Source of the DNA: a bacterium
GTDB taxonomy: Bacteria; Cyanobacteriota; Vampirovibrionia; Gastranaerophilales; Gastranaerophilaceae
Direction: 5' to 3'
NCBI GenBank assembly: GCA_017396025.1
Contig: JAFQNF010000044.1
Span: 108,259 to 172,258 of the forward strand
DNA: 64,000 nucleotides
Under the pieces are notes generated by a model. That model did not search any database, was not told where the DNA came from, and saw only the letters and a program-made list of their open reading frames with translations. Shown here one piece after another: positions 15,842-24,747 of this stretch; position 1 is the stretch's first letter; the number at the start of each line of letters is the position of its first letter. The position numbers and the translations under genes were made by a program.

Positions 15842-17494
15842 CTACTTTATCCTTTGTTCGCATTTTGCATATAATCTGCCATTAGATGAATCAAAGTGAT
15901 TTTTAAATGCTTCTTGTACACTGAAACCTAAAAATTCTGAGCGATTTTTCATTTCTTTAATATTAGAATTACTACTTTTGTTAAAATATTTTTCTACGTT
16001 TGCTATTTTATATTTTTTTCGTGGATTAATTAATTTGCCTGTATTGGCATTTCTTATATATTTTGTAAGTGTTTCAGGCTCTTTGCCTTCTTCTAATGCT
16101 TTCAAAATATTTGTTCTGTCAACTATTAAGCCGGAATAATGTATAAGTGGATTTTTATTTTGGTCGATTTTATTGAAAGATATATTGTCCACAACTAGCA
16201 TAGCAAGTTCGTTTCCTGTTACTTCAGTTGTCATTATTTGTCCATCTTCTTCTTTTATTCCGCCAAGTACATTTAAAACATCAAACGGAGAAACACCTGC
16301 TTCTTTTGAAACAGCTAAAGGATGTCTTATTGCTGAAGAATTTAGTGCAAAAAAGTCTATGGTTTCATCTTTCTTTCTTATTTCATTTAGTACAGAATCG
16401 GTTACAAAATTTGCAAGATGGCTGTTTCCTGTTCTTATATTCAACATTTCAAGTGTATTTACAGAGGGATTGTCTGTTCTTATTGAGTATTTTTTTTCAA
16501 TATCTTTTTTAAAAAGTTCTCTATATAATCGTGATAAACACCCTTTTATTGGATTGTTTAAAGGCGAGAATAGCTTGATTTTTAAAGAATCTAATTCTCC
16601 GTTATCATCAATTTTTAATCTTGTATTAACGATTCTTTTAAAATTTTGAGAAAGCGGAATGATTGGCGTTCCATTTACTAATCGAACATCTTCTTTGTGT
16701 TCGTGACCATCAAAAACTAAGTCTACATCTGATTCTTTTACTAAGTTATCCGCGAAGTTTACTCCTGTATGACTGAGTAGTACAACAAGACCTTTTGGGT
16801 TTGCTTTTTTGAATTCTGCAATTTTCTCTTTGCAAAAATCGAAAGTTTTTTTATAGTCTTCTGGTTGAACAGACGCTTGTGCTTTATTGACGTTATCTAT
16901 TAATGTTACCCCGCTCAAGTTTTGTTGATATGAAACTAAATTAACAGGAGAAACACCTAAAAATAAAACTTTGTGTTTTAAATTTGGGTTCTTATTATCT
17001 TCAACTTCAATAATTTTTTGTGTTACAAGTTTATTTTCTTTTATTACGTCCTCAAAAGCAGTAGATTCTTCTGTGTTTAGATTTGTCATCAGAATTTCCG
17101 CATCTAGTTCAGAAAAAATTTCGTTGAGCAAGCTTACTCCACCATCAAATTCATGGTTTCCTGGCGTGAAAATCGTTGTGTTATCTGGGGCAAGTTTTCT
17201 TAATTCTGTTATGAATTTGTTAAAAATAGTTAATTGAAAAATGCCATTAGGCATTTCAGGGTGTGAAAGATAACCTTTGCGTGACCCATCAATAAACCAG
17301 TCTCCGCTTACTGCTGTAATATTTTTACAGCCTAGTTTTTGTGGTGTAAAAATGCCATTTTTTCTTGCACGCATTTCTTCAAGTGCGTTGTTCGCTAGTG
17401 ATAATTCCCCGTGAGAATCCGAAAAGGCGTTAATACTGATTGTTGCGCCTTTAAATGTTTGTGGTCTATACGTGTTAACACTTTGAATTCTCAT
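15842..17494 (-). CDS. 5'-nucleotidase / UDP-sugar hydrolase family metallophosphatase
   Basis: 550 residues. The N-terminal metallophosphoesterase domain has S-D-S-H-G-E (Asp26, His28), S-G-D-W-F (Asp65), P-G-N-H-E-F-D (Asn113, His114), L-S-H-T-G and G-H-E-H. The C-terminal 5'-nucleotidase domain (about 330-540) includes N-S-S-A-I-R and a G-x-x-x-x-E-D-G segment. Family members hydrolyse nucleotides or UDP-sugars, usually in the periplasm. Here the expected signal peptide is absent. Instead there is a short start with P-Q-T-F-K-G (residues 11-16), a motif shared with three other proteins in this window. Substrate and location are therefore uncertain. Confidence 0.83.
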   Translation of the reverse strand: MRIQSVNTYRPQTFKGATISINAFSDSHGELSLANNALEEMRARKNGIFTPQKLGCKNITAVSGDWFIDGSRKGYLSHPEMPNGIFQLTIFNKFITELRKLAPDNTTIFTPGNHEFDGGVSLLNEIFSELDAEILMTNLNTEESTAFEDVIKENKLVTQKIIEVEDNKNPNLKHKVLFLGVSPVNLVSYQQNLSGVTLIDNVNKAQASVQPEDYKKTFDFCKEKIAEFKKANPKGLVVLLSHTGVNFADNLVKESDVDLVFDGHEHKEDVRLVNGTPIIPLSQNFKRIVNTRLKIDDNGELDSLKIKLFSPLNNPIKGCLSRLYRELFKKDIEKKYSIRTDNPSVNTLEMLNIRTGNSHLANFVTDSVLNEIRKKDETIDFFALNSSAIRHPLAVSKEAGVSPFDVLNVLGGIKEEDGQIMTTEVTGNELAMLVVDNISFNKIDQNKNPLIHYSGLIVDRTNILKALEEGKEPETLTKYIRNANTGKLINPRKKYKIANVEKYFNKSSNSNIKEMKNRSEFLGFSVQEAFKNHFDSSNGRLYAKCEQRIK

Positions 17495-17562
17495 ACTTTT
17501 TTAATGTCTGTAAAAATAAAATTTGTTATTTTATGGTAGAATACTTTATTGGAGTAGAAAAT

Positions 17563-18861
17563 ATGAAAATTTGCGTTATTGGAACAGGTTATGTTGGTTT
17601 AGTTGCTGGTACTTGTCTTGCCGAAATGGGTAACAGCGTTGTTTGTGTTGATAACAATCTTGAAAAATTGGCAAAATTAGAACACGGGATTGTTCCTATA
17701 TATGAACCTGGACTTGAAGAATTAATTAAAATAAATGTTAGAGAAAAAAGACTTTCTTTTACTGCGGATTTAGCTAAAACTGTTAAAGATTCAAAAGTTT
17801 GTTTTATTGCAGTTGCTACTCCACAAGATGAAGATGGTTCTTGTAACTTAAATGCTGTTATTTCTGTTGCAGAAGAAATAGCTAAAAATTTGAATGAGTA
17901 TAAAGTTATTGTCAATAAATCAACAGTTCCTGTTGGTACTGCTTTAAAAATTTCTGATTTGATTAAGAATATTACAGATGTTCCTTTTGATGTTGTGTCA
18001 AATCCAGAATTTTTAAAACAAGGTGCAGCAGTTGATGATTTCTTATCTCCAGATAGAGTTATCATTGGTTCTGATTCTGATAGAGCAACAGAAATTATGA
18101 AAGAAATTTATGCTCCATATTTTAAAACTGCAAATAGAATGATTTTTATGGATGTAAAATCTGCGGAAATGACAAAATATGTTGCTAATGCTTTTTTGGC
18201 GACTAAGATTTCTTTCATAAATGAAATGGCAAATATTTGTGATAAAGTTGGTGCTGATATTGAAAAAGTCAGAATTGGGATTTCTACAGATAATAGAATT
18301 GGTAATAAATTTTTATTCCCTGGTATTGGTTTTGGTGGAAGCTGTTTCCCAAAGGATGTTAGTGCCTTAATTTCTGTCGCAAAGGAAAATAATACGGGCA
18401 GTCATATGCTTGAAGCAGTTAGAACCGTTAATGTTAATCAAAGAGAATTATTTGTTGAAAAAATCTTAAATTATTATGGCGGGAATGTTGAAGGTAAAAC
18501 TTTTGCAGTATGGGGTTTGGCGTTTAAACCGAAAACAAATGATATGAGAGAAGCTCCATCAATAACTATCATTAATAGACTTATAGAACATGGTGCAAAA
18601 GTACAGGCTTATGACCCTCAAGCAATGGAAACTGCTAAGGAAATATTGAAAGATACAATTTCTTATATGCCTTCATCCTATGCTGCAATTGAAAATTCCG
18701 ATGCCTTAATCTTGCTTACAGAATGGAACGAATTTAGACGTCCAGATTTTGAACAAATTAAAAAGCATGTAAAAGATTTGGTTTTCTTTGATGGAAGAAA
18801 TCAGTTTGAACGCTCTAAAATAGAAGCATTAGGGCTTAAATATATTTGTATTGGGAATTAA
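17563..18861 (+). CDS. UDP-glucose 6-dehydrogenase
   Basis: 432 residues of the UDP-glucose/GDP-mannose dehydrogenase family. The NAD-binding loop G-T-G-Y-V-G-L is at the N-terminus, S-T-V-P-V-G-T in the middle, catalytic Cys in G-G-S-C-F-P-K-D, and a C-terminal substrate domain with W-G-L-A-F-K-P-K-T-N-D-M-R. It oxidises UDP-glucose to UDP-glucuronate for surface polysaccharides. The start ATG at 17563 is chosen because GGAG (17551-17554) precedes it by eight bases. The in-frame ATG at 17533 has no ribosome binding site and would add residues upstream of the nucleotide-binding strand. Confidence 0.93.
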   Translation: MKICVIGTGYVGLVAGTCLAEMGNSVVCVDNNLEKLAKLEHGIVPIYEPGLEELIKINVREKRLSFTADLAKTVKDSKVCFIAVATPQDEDGSCNLNAVISVAEEIAKNLNEYKVIVNKSTVPVGTALKISDLIKNITDVPFDVVSNPEFLKQGAAVDDFLSPDRVIIGSDSDRATEIMKEIYAPYFKTANRMIFMDVKSAEMTKYVANAFLATKISFINEMANICDKVGADIEKVRIGISTDNRIGNKFLFPGIGFGGSCFPKDVSALISVAKENNTGSHMLEAVRTVNVNQRELFVEKILNYYGGNVEGKTFAVWGLAFKPKTNDMREAPSITIINRLIEHGAKVQAYDPQAMETAKEILKDTISYMPSSYAAIENSDALILLTEWNEFRRPDFEQIKKHVKDLVFFDGRNQFERSKIEALGLKYICIGN

Positions 18862-18956
18862 TCTTTTTTAAGCATGTTAATTTTTGTTAAATTAAATTTA
18901 ATCCTCTAAAAACCTTAATTCTACGATGTTTTTATTATATTAGTGGTAATAAGTGA

Positions 18957-18984
18957 TTTGTTCGATAAAAATTTTTGCTATAAT
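18957..18984 (+). promoter_or_regulatory. Promoter of the F-K-G protein pair
   Basis: An extended -10 TGC-TATAAT (hexamer 18979-18984) with TTTGTT (18957-18962) 16 bases upstream. It lies about 70 bases before the ATG at 19056, in the only intergenic gap of this operon. Confidence 0.55.
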
Positions 18985-19055
18985 CTAGACTTCACACTAG
19001 CAAAATTAATTTTGTCCGAACTTAGAATAAATGTAGAATATAATGGAAAGAGATT

Positions 19056-20051
19056 ATGAAAATTAATTCTATTAAAACAAGTACAGGATATCTCCATAAA
19101 GGCAGGGGCATAGAGCGCTCGCTGAATTATGAGAGAGAATGTGCGAACGAGCGAGTAAATTTAAAACAAAATAATAATGACAAAATAAACACGACCATCG
19201 AGAGAAATTCTGATGGTCGTGTGAGTTTTAAGGGGGGTACTCCTCTTCTTCATAGAATGGCAAATTATACAAAGGCAAATCCGATTGTAGCTGAAGCTTT
19301 ATTTGCTATTTTAATTACTTGTGCATTAAGACCAGCAACTATTATGGCTACTGCCAAAAGTGATGAAGATAAAAGTAAATGTACTTATCAAGCAGTTAAG
19401 TCAGTTTCAACTGGTGTTGTTGGTTTGGGAATGTCCGCATTAGTTTATAACAAGTTATCACCATTAATTAAAAAAGTAAAACCAGTTATTCCAGAAGATG
19501 TTAAAGCAACTTCTCTTGAAAAAGTTAAAACGGGTGTTCAGGCTTTAACACAATATGCTGATGATATTGCAAAACAAACAGGTGTTGAAGAATCATTTAT
19601 TGGTCAACTTAGAGATTTAACAAAAGGTGGCAAAATAAATGTTGGCATCTTTAAAGATATGGGAAAAGGAGCAGAAAAAGCATTTGCAGAAAAGCTTACA
19701 AGAAGAGCTCCAGAAGTTGGTAAAAAATACCTTGATGCTGCAAAAGCTCAAAAAGTTTTAAATAACTATTCAGATACAGCTTCAAATGTATTAAATAAAT
19801 TCTTACAACCAGTATTTATGCCAGTTAGAGCAGCAATAACTATTGCATTAGTTCCTGTTATATTGAATGCATTAGGTATTAAAAAAGGCGGTTCTAAGAA
19901 AGCACAAGAAGCAACTGCACAACAAAATAAACAGGCTCCGCAACAACAAACAAGCCCATATGATACACTGCAAACACAAATGTTCCAAAGCACTAGCGAA
20001 AAAGAGATATTTAACTCTTTCTTGGAGGTAGCAAACAATGAAAATCAATAG
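19056..20051 (+). CDS. Membrane-associated protein of unknown function with N-terminal F-K-G motif
   Basis: 331 residues. It begins M-K-I-N-S-I and carries R-V-S-F-K-G at 55-60. Between these is a low-complexity stretch (E-R-S-L-N-Y-E-R-E-C-A-N-E-R) encoded by GC-rich, repeat-like DNA. Hydrophobic segments follow at about 75-95, 115-135 and 255-275. The C-terminal 45 residues are Gln-rich and probably disordered. It overlaps the next gene by 14 bases, so the two are coupled and probably act together. No known family recognised. The shared motif with the next protein and with the 5'-nucleotidase suggests a lineage-specific targeting or processing signal. Confidence 0.8.
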   Translation: MKINSIKTSTGYLHKGRGIERSLNYERECANERVNLKQNNNDKINTTIERNSDGRVSFKGGTPLLHRMANYTKANPIVAEALFAILITCALRPATIMATAKSDEDKSKCTYQAVKSVSTGVVGLGMSALVYNKLSPLIKKVKPVIPEDVKATSLEKVKTGVQALTQYADDIAKQTGVEESFIGQLRDLTKGGKINVGIFKDMGKGAEKAFAEKLTRRAPEVGKKYLDAAKAQKVLNNYSDTASNVLNKFLQPVFMPVRAAITIALVPVILNALGIKKGGSKKAQEATAQQNKQAPQQQTSPYDTLQTQMFQSTSEKEIFNSFLEVANNENQ

Positions 20052-20946
20052 TATTTCAAATCAACAATATAATTATTCTCGTAATAAAGCGAATTTAAAT
20101 ATGGATAATGCTCCATCATTTAAAGCAGGTGGTGAATTAAATAAAGTTCAGAAAGGGATTGTCGGAGCTTATGATAAATTGGCACAAACAAAACCGTTCC
20201 AAAAATTTGCTGGTAAACTTGCTAAATCTGATAGATCATTTACATACTTGATGGTTGCAGAAAGCGTTATTTTATCAACATTTTATGCAATAAATTCATT
20301 AAGAAATAAGAAAATTGAAAAAGAACAAAAACCTCAAATGGTTATTAATGATGCACTTGTTCTTGGTGTATCAGCAACTGGTTCTTTATTGTTAGATTCT
20401 AAAGTTAATAAAGTTGTAGATAGTTTATCTGATAAGTATTTTAAAAAACCAGAAATTCAAGATTTCTATAGAAATTTAGGTAAAAAAGCACAAGATGCCT
20501 TGGGCGCAGAAGCTCCAAAAAGTAAATTATTAGAAACAGTTGCTCAAGGTGCTGATGATGCAGCTAAAATGGTTGGTGAACACCTAAAAGGAATTGTTGG
20601 TAAAACTGGTGAATTAAAACCATTTGAAATATCTGCTGATAAATTAAAAACTATTCAAACAAATGTAAAAAATGCAATTAATTCAAATTCTGGCAATATA
20701 GAAAAAGCAAAAGAAGCTGTAAAAGGATGTGTTGATGATGCTTATGATGCTTTAGCTGCCAGAAAAGAAATTAAAGATATTATCCCAGGTATCAATAAAT
20801 TAAAAACAATTGTAATCTTTGGTTTGATTTACAGATACATTGGACCAGTTATTGTAACTCCTTTAGCAAATAAATTAAGCTCAAAGTTCTTCAATAACAA
20901 AGGTAAAAAAGAAGAAAAAGCAGAACAAACTCAACAAAAGAAATAA
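20038..20946 (+). CDS. Membrane-associated protein of unknown function with N-terminal F-K-A motif
   Basis: 302 residues, beginning M-K-I-N-S-I-S with A-P-S-F-K-A at 25-30. Its overall plan parallels the preceding gene: a hydrophobic segment around 70-85, another around 105-120, a lysine-rich helical middle, a last hydrophobic stretch near 260-275, and a charged Lys/Glu/Gln tail. The two look like divergent paralogues. The ATG lies within the end of the upstream gene, preceded by TTGGAGG. A bidirectional terminator follows. Function unknown. Confidence 0.8.
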   Translation: MKINSISNQQYNYSRNKANLNMDNAPSFKAGGELNKVQKGIVGAYDKLAQTKPFQKFAGKLAKSDRSFTYLMVAESVILSTFYAINSLRNKKIEKEQKPQMVINDALVLGVSATGSLLLDSKVNKVVDSLSDKYFKKPEIQDFYRNLGKKAQDALGAEAPKSKLLETVAQGADDAAKMVGEHLKGIVGKTGELKPFEISADKLKTIQTNVKNAINSNSGNIEKAKEAVKGCVDDAYDALAARKEIKDIIPGINKLKTIVIFGLIYRYIGPVIVTPLANKLSSKFFNNKGKKEEKAEQTQQKK

Positions 20947-20950
20947 TAAA

Positions 20951-20978
20951 AAAGGGAACCAATTGGTTCCCTTTTTTT
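20951..20978. terminator. Bidirectional terminator between convergent genes
   Basis: AAAGGGAACC (20951-20960) and GGTTCCCTTT (20965-20974) with loop AATT and T-runs on both sides. It overlaps the stop codon of the minus-strand FlhA-C-like gene. Confidence 0.9.
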
Positions 20979-22437
20979 ATATAACACTTATAACTTGAAG
21001 TGGATATTCAAATAATAATTCTTCTCTTGCTATAACTCTAACATTCGGAACCATTTGAGAAAGAATTAAATATATTAAGTGTCTTATTTTCATTGGTGCA
21101 ATAAGAATAATTTCTTTTGAATCAGGCGCAAATTCGCTAACTTTTTCTTTTAAAGAATCTACTACTTTTTCAATTTTATTACTTTCTATTCTAATTACTT
21201 CATCATCCGATTTATTGCCGATAAAAGATTTAATGCTTGCTTCAGATAATTCAAAAGCATAAATTGTTTTATCTTTATCGTCACATAAAGACTTGCTTAT
21301 TTGTCTTGATAATGAAACTCTTATTCTTTCTAATAGTTCTTCTTTGTTTGTTTCGTCAGCAAAGTCATTTATTTTTTCAAAAATATAAACGATATCTTTG
21401 ATTGAAACTTTTTCTTTAATCAAGTTAGCCAAGATGTATTTTAATTCTGCAACTGACATATAATCTGGAATTATATTTTCAATTAAATATAAGTTTTGAT
21501 TGCCAACAATCTCAATGTATCTGTTTATATCAGAATAATCAAAGATGTCGTCAATATGTTTTGTTACGGTATGTTCGATTAATCTTGCAATATAGTCTGT
21601 TGCATCAAGACCTTTTGCCCAGAAATCTTTTGCATTATCTTCGCTAATCCATACAATATCATTTCCTGTAATGATATCTTTTTCTTTATAAGTATCTTCT
21701 GGTAACTTTTCAATGTTTAATTCGTTATTGAAGAACATAGTGTGGTCGCAGTATGCGTGAGAGTTTACTACTGGAATTCCACGAACTTTAATAGAAAATT
21801 CATTTTCTTCTAAAGAATCATCAATTTCTATTTTGATTTTTGGAATAATATATCCTAAGCTTTCTGTTAAGTTCTGTCTTATTAAAACAATCTGAGCTAG
21901 CATATTATATTCATTGTCGCTATCTAAAATATCTATTAACTCTTCAGAAATAGAAAGTGTTAATTTTTGCTCACCAAGTTTTTGCTCCATAATTTCAGGA
22001 GTAATAACTTTTGCAAGATTTTTCTTAAGCTCATCTAATTCATTAATTAATTTTGAAATTTCATCATTTAATAAAGCTCTTGAATCCTCTGAGGTTTCAT
22101 CAATTAATGATTTTACTTGAGCAATTCTAATTCTTTTTTCCTTAATTTTCTTTTGTATATCAACACATAGTTCATATGGGTCAAGTTCAGGATTTATAAT
22201 TCTTTCTATACGTGACTTAAAGTTAAGCAAGTCAGAATTATCCATTAGTGGATCTTCTGCTTCAACCTCTTTAATGAAAATACAATTATAGAAAACACCA
22301 TCATCGTTTTCTATTTCTTGCATTGTATAAACATCCCATCCATCTTTTGACATTTCGTTCAAAAGATTTTCCAGTTGTTCATTGTCGTTGTATGGTGAAG
22401 TTTTAATCGTATAGATGTTTCTTGTTGGTTTATACAT
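20977..22437 (-). CDS. Soluble protein with FlhA-type (FHIPEP) cytoplasmic domain and DUF4177-like N-terminus
   Basis: 486 residues with no membrane span. Residues 8-57 resemble a DUF4177-type fold (Y-T-I-K...L-N-E-M-S-K-D-G-W-D-V-Y). Residues 75-155 are charged and helical or coiled coil. From about 158 to the end it follows the FlhA/FHIPEP cytoplasmic domain: I-R-Q-N-L-T-E-S-L-G-Y-I-I-P, F-S-I-K-V-R-G-I-P-V, a W-I-S-E-D...G-L-D-A-T-D-Y linker, E-H-T-V-T-K-H-I, and L-L-E-R-I-R-V-S-L-S-R-Q-I. In flagellar and type III export this domain forms a ring that docks chaperone-substrate complexes. Here the export-gate membrane domain is missing and no flagellar gene is nearby, so a repurposed role is likely. 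Family call from pattern only. Confidence 0.75.
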   Translation of the reverse strand: MYKPTRNIYTIKTSPYNDNEQLENLLNEMSKDGWDVYTMQEIENDDGVFYNCIFIKEVEAEDPLMDNSDLLNFKSRIERIINPELDPYELCVDIQKKIKEKRIRIAQVKSLIDETSEDSRALLNDEISKLINELDELKKNLAKVITPEIMEQKLGEQKLTLSISEELIDILDSDNEYNMLAQIVLIRQNLTESLGYIIPKIKIEIDDSLEENEFSIKVRGIPVVNSHAYCDHTMFFNNELNIEKLPEDTYKEKDIITGNDIVWISEDNAKDFWAKGLDATDYIARLIEHTVTKHIDDIFDYSDINRYIEIVGNQNLYLIENIIPDYMSVAELKYILANLIKEKVSIKDIVYIFEKINDFADETNKEELLERIRVSLSRQISKSLCDDKDKTIYAFELSEASIKSFIGNKSDDEVIRIESNKIEKVVDSLKEKVSEFAPDSKEIILIAPMKIRHLIYLILSQMVPNVRVIAREELLFEYPLQVISVI

Positions 22438-22484
22438 GTATAAATCCTTCTTTATCTAATAATTACTAATGATAACATATTATT

Positions 22485-23021
22485 TTATTTTTGAATTATT
22501 CCTGTAGCCTTTTTTCCGTTACAACTGTACTTAAGAATATAATACCCTTTTCCTGAATCTTCTATCTTTGCATATGAATTTGCAGCAGCTCTTTCTTTAA
22601 AAGCGATTAAATCTTCTTCTGCTTTACGTTGTTTTTTTAGCTTTTTTTCTCTTTGTGCTTTTTGTAAACGGTCAATAATTTCTGATTCTTCATCAAGTTC
22701 TTCTTGTGTATACATTTTTTCTACAAGCTTAACTATTTTTATTTTAGCCTTTAATTTGTTGCTTTGATAAAGTTCTAAATATTTTAAATCGGAAGAAATA
22801 ACAACCATATAAAATCCGTCGGGAAGTACATTCCCCCATTCATCATATATTGCATAAGGTGTTCTTAATGTCGGATATTCTGAAGATTCTGGTCCATATT
22901 TATATATAGGATTTTCTCCATCATATACTCCAGACGGATAGAATGGATTAGGAAAATGTCTAGTTGGACCATTAAAATCCGTCATAAAATCATATGCAAT
23001 TAAATCAGCATCGTACATCAT
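22485..23021 (-). CDS. Unknown 178-residue protein
   Basis: A soluble, mixed protein. The first 90 residues contain many aromatics and prolines (F-P-N-P-F-Y-P-S-G-V-Y-D-G, Y-A-I-Y-D-E-W-G-N-V-L-P-D-G-F-Y). A highly charged helical segment with Lys/Arg/Glu follows at about 108-150, then a short beta-like end (G-Y-Y-I-L-K-Y-S-C-N-G-K-K). No signal peptide or membrane segment. It is upstream of the FlhA-C-like gene on the same strand with a 47-base gap, so the two may form one transcription unit. Family not recognised. Confidence 0.7.
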   Translation of the reverse strand: MMYDADLIAYDFMTDFNGPTRHFPNPFYPSGVYDGENPIYKYGPESSEYPTLRTPYAIYDEWGNVLPDGFYMVVISSDLKYLELYQSNKLKAKIKIVKLVEKMYTQEELDEESEIIDRLQKAQREKKLKKQRKAEEDLIAFKERAAANSYAKIEDSGKGYYILKYSCNGKKATGIIQK

Positions 23022-23096
23022 AAGTGCTATTTTATCAGATTTTCTATTATTTTCTCAAATTTTGTCTTATAATATTTTTATAGAAAAGAGGGTTTT

Positions 23097-23687
23097 ATGG
23101 ATAGAAGAGAAATTTTGAGTTATGTCCCTACAGTTATTGAAGCTTCATCTCGTGGTGAAAAGTCGTTTGATATTTTCTCTAGAATGTTAAGAGAAAGAAT
23201 CATTTTCTTAGGTGAAGAAATTGATGATGAAATGGCTAATTCAATTGTTGCTCAGCTTTTAGTTCTTGATGCAGAAAACCCAGAAAAAGACATTATGATG
23301 TATATTAATAGCCCAGGTGGCGTTATTACAGCAGGCATGGCAATTTACGATACTATGAAACATATCCGTGCAGATGTTTGCACAATATGTTTGGGCGAAG
23401 CTGCTTCAATGGGTGCTTTTTTATTATCTGGTGGTACAAAAGGTAAAAGAATGGCTCTTCCAAGTGCTAGAATTATGATTCACCAACCTCTAGGTGGAGC
23501 GAAAGGTCAAGCAACTGACATTGAAATTGAAGCAAAAGAAATTTTAAGAATGAAAAAAGAATTAAATACTTTGCTTGCGGAACATACTGGTCAAACTGTT
23601 GAACAAATCTATAAAGACACAGAACGTGATAATTATATGTCTGCTCAGCAAGCTGTTGAATATGGCTTAATTGATAAAGTTATTTAG
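23097..23687 (+). CDS. clpP: ATP-dependent Clp protease proteolytic subunit ClpP
   Basis: 196 residues, the standard length. The serine-protease triad is visible: Ser104 in G-E-A-A-S-M-G-A, His129 in M-I-H-Q-P-L-G-G, and Asp178 in T-E-R-D-N-Y-M-S-A. The oxyanion region N-S-P-G-G is at 71-75. It forms the tetradecameric protease chamber with ClpX or ClpA/C, none of which is adjacent. It is monocistronic, with TATAAT at 23068-23073 upstream and a strong terminator downstream. The N-terminus D-R-R-E-I-L-S-Y departs slightly from the common R-S-Y-D-I-Y-S-R-L. Confidence 0.95.
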   Translation: MDRREILSYVPTVIEASSRGEKSFDIFSRMLRERIIFLGEEIDDEMANSIVAQLLVLDAENPEKDIMMYINSPGGVITAGMAIYDTMKHIRADVCTICLGEAASMGAFLLSGGTKGKRMALPSARIMIHQPLGGAKGQATDIEIEAKEILRMKKELNTLLAEHTGQTVEQIYKDTERDNYMSAQQAVEYGLIDKVI

Positions 23688-23714
23688 TTTGTTTAAATTT
23701 AATAATATTTGTAA

Positions 23715-23745
23715 GATGATAGCATTTTTATGCTATCATCTTTTT
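23715..23745 (+). terminator. clpP terminator
   Basis: GATGATAGCA (23715-23724), loop of six, TGCTATCATC (23731-23740), then five T. Confidence 0.92.
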
Positions 23746-23775
23746 AGGTAGTAAGTTAATTTCTAAGGAGTTAAG

Positions 23776-24738
23776 ATGTCAGCTATGGCTAAAAAATACA
23801 GAATTGGGGTAGATGTAGGTGGTACTAATGTAAAAGTTGCATTAGTTGATAAAGCTGGAAGCATTGTTTTTACAGATACTGTTCCTACAAGAGCTGAAAT
23901 GGGCTACGAATATACTATTTCTAATATGATAAAAGCTATTTCAGATGTTATGAAAGAAGCAAAAGTTTCAAAAGACGCAATTGAAGGTATCGGTTTTGGT
24001 TTCCCAGGACAAATTGATTGCGATAACGGAATTGTAAGACTTGCTCCAAATATTCCTGGTTGGGTGAATATTCCAATTGCTGATATCGTTTCAAAAGAAT
24101 TTGGTGTTCCTGTTAAAGTTGATAACGATGTTAGATGTGCAGCTTTAGCGGAATTAAACTATGGCGCTGGTAAAGGTGCTCAAAACTTAATTTGTATTAC
24201 TGTTGGAACAGGTATTGGTTCTGGCTTAATTGTAAACGGCAAATTGGTTCGTGGTGCAAGTAATGCAGCTGGTGAATTAGGTCACATTAAATTACAAATG
24301 GATAATGGTCCTTTATGTGGTTGCGGTGATCATGGCTGTTTGGAAGCGTTTGCGTCAGGTCCAGCTATTGTTGCTATGGCAGAAGAATATATTAAAGGTG
24401 GAAAATCTACAAAATATAGAGAATTAGCTAAAAATGAAATAACACCTTATTATGTTTGCGAAGCAGCAAAACAGGGTGATGTTGTTGCTAAGAAAATTTT
24501 TGAAATCATTGGTACCTACATTGGTATTGGTTTATCAAGTGTTGTAAACTTGTTAAATCCGGAAAAAATTGTTATCGGTGGTGGTGTTGCAGATGCTGGT
24601 GATTTCTTATTCAATCCGATAAAAGAAGCATTAGCAAAACGTGCAATGCCAATTCAGGGTGCAGCTGTTCAAGTTGTTCATGCTGAACTTGGAAATACTG
24701 CTGGTGTTATTGGCGCTAGCTTGTTACTTGAAAATTAA
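23776..24738 (+). CDS. glcK: ROK family glucokinase
   Basis: 320 residues. The phosphate-binding loop D-V-G-G-T-N-V-K is at the start, G-F-G-F-P-G-Q and D-N-D-V-R lie in the sugar pocket, and G-T-G-I-G-S-G and the ROK zinc motif C-G-C-G-D-H-G-C-L-E follow. Expected reaction is ATP-dependent phosphorylation of glucose to glucose-6-phosphate. Closely related ROK kinases act on other hexoses or amino sugars, so the substrate is probable rather than certain. AAGGAG precedes the ATG by about 5 bases. It heads a run with holA (9-base gap) and holB. Confidence 0.88.
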   Translation: MSAMAKKYRIGVDVGGTNVKVALVDKAGSIVFTDTVPTRAEMGYEYTISNMIKAISDVMKEAKVSKDAIEGIGFGFPGQIDCDNGIVRLAPNIPGWVNIPIADIVSKEFGVPVKVDNDVRCAALAELNYGAGKGAQNLICITVGTGIGSGLIVNGKLVRGASNAAGELGHIKLQMDNGPLCGCGDHGCLEAFASGPAIVAMAEEYIKGGKSTKYRELAKNEITPYYVCEAAKQGDVVAKKIFEIIGTYIGIGLSSVVNLLNPEKIVIGGGVADAGDFLFNPIKEALAKRAMPIQGAAVQVVHAELGNTAGVIGASLLLEN

Positions 24739-24747
24739 TTAGTAGAT

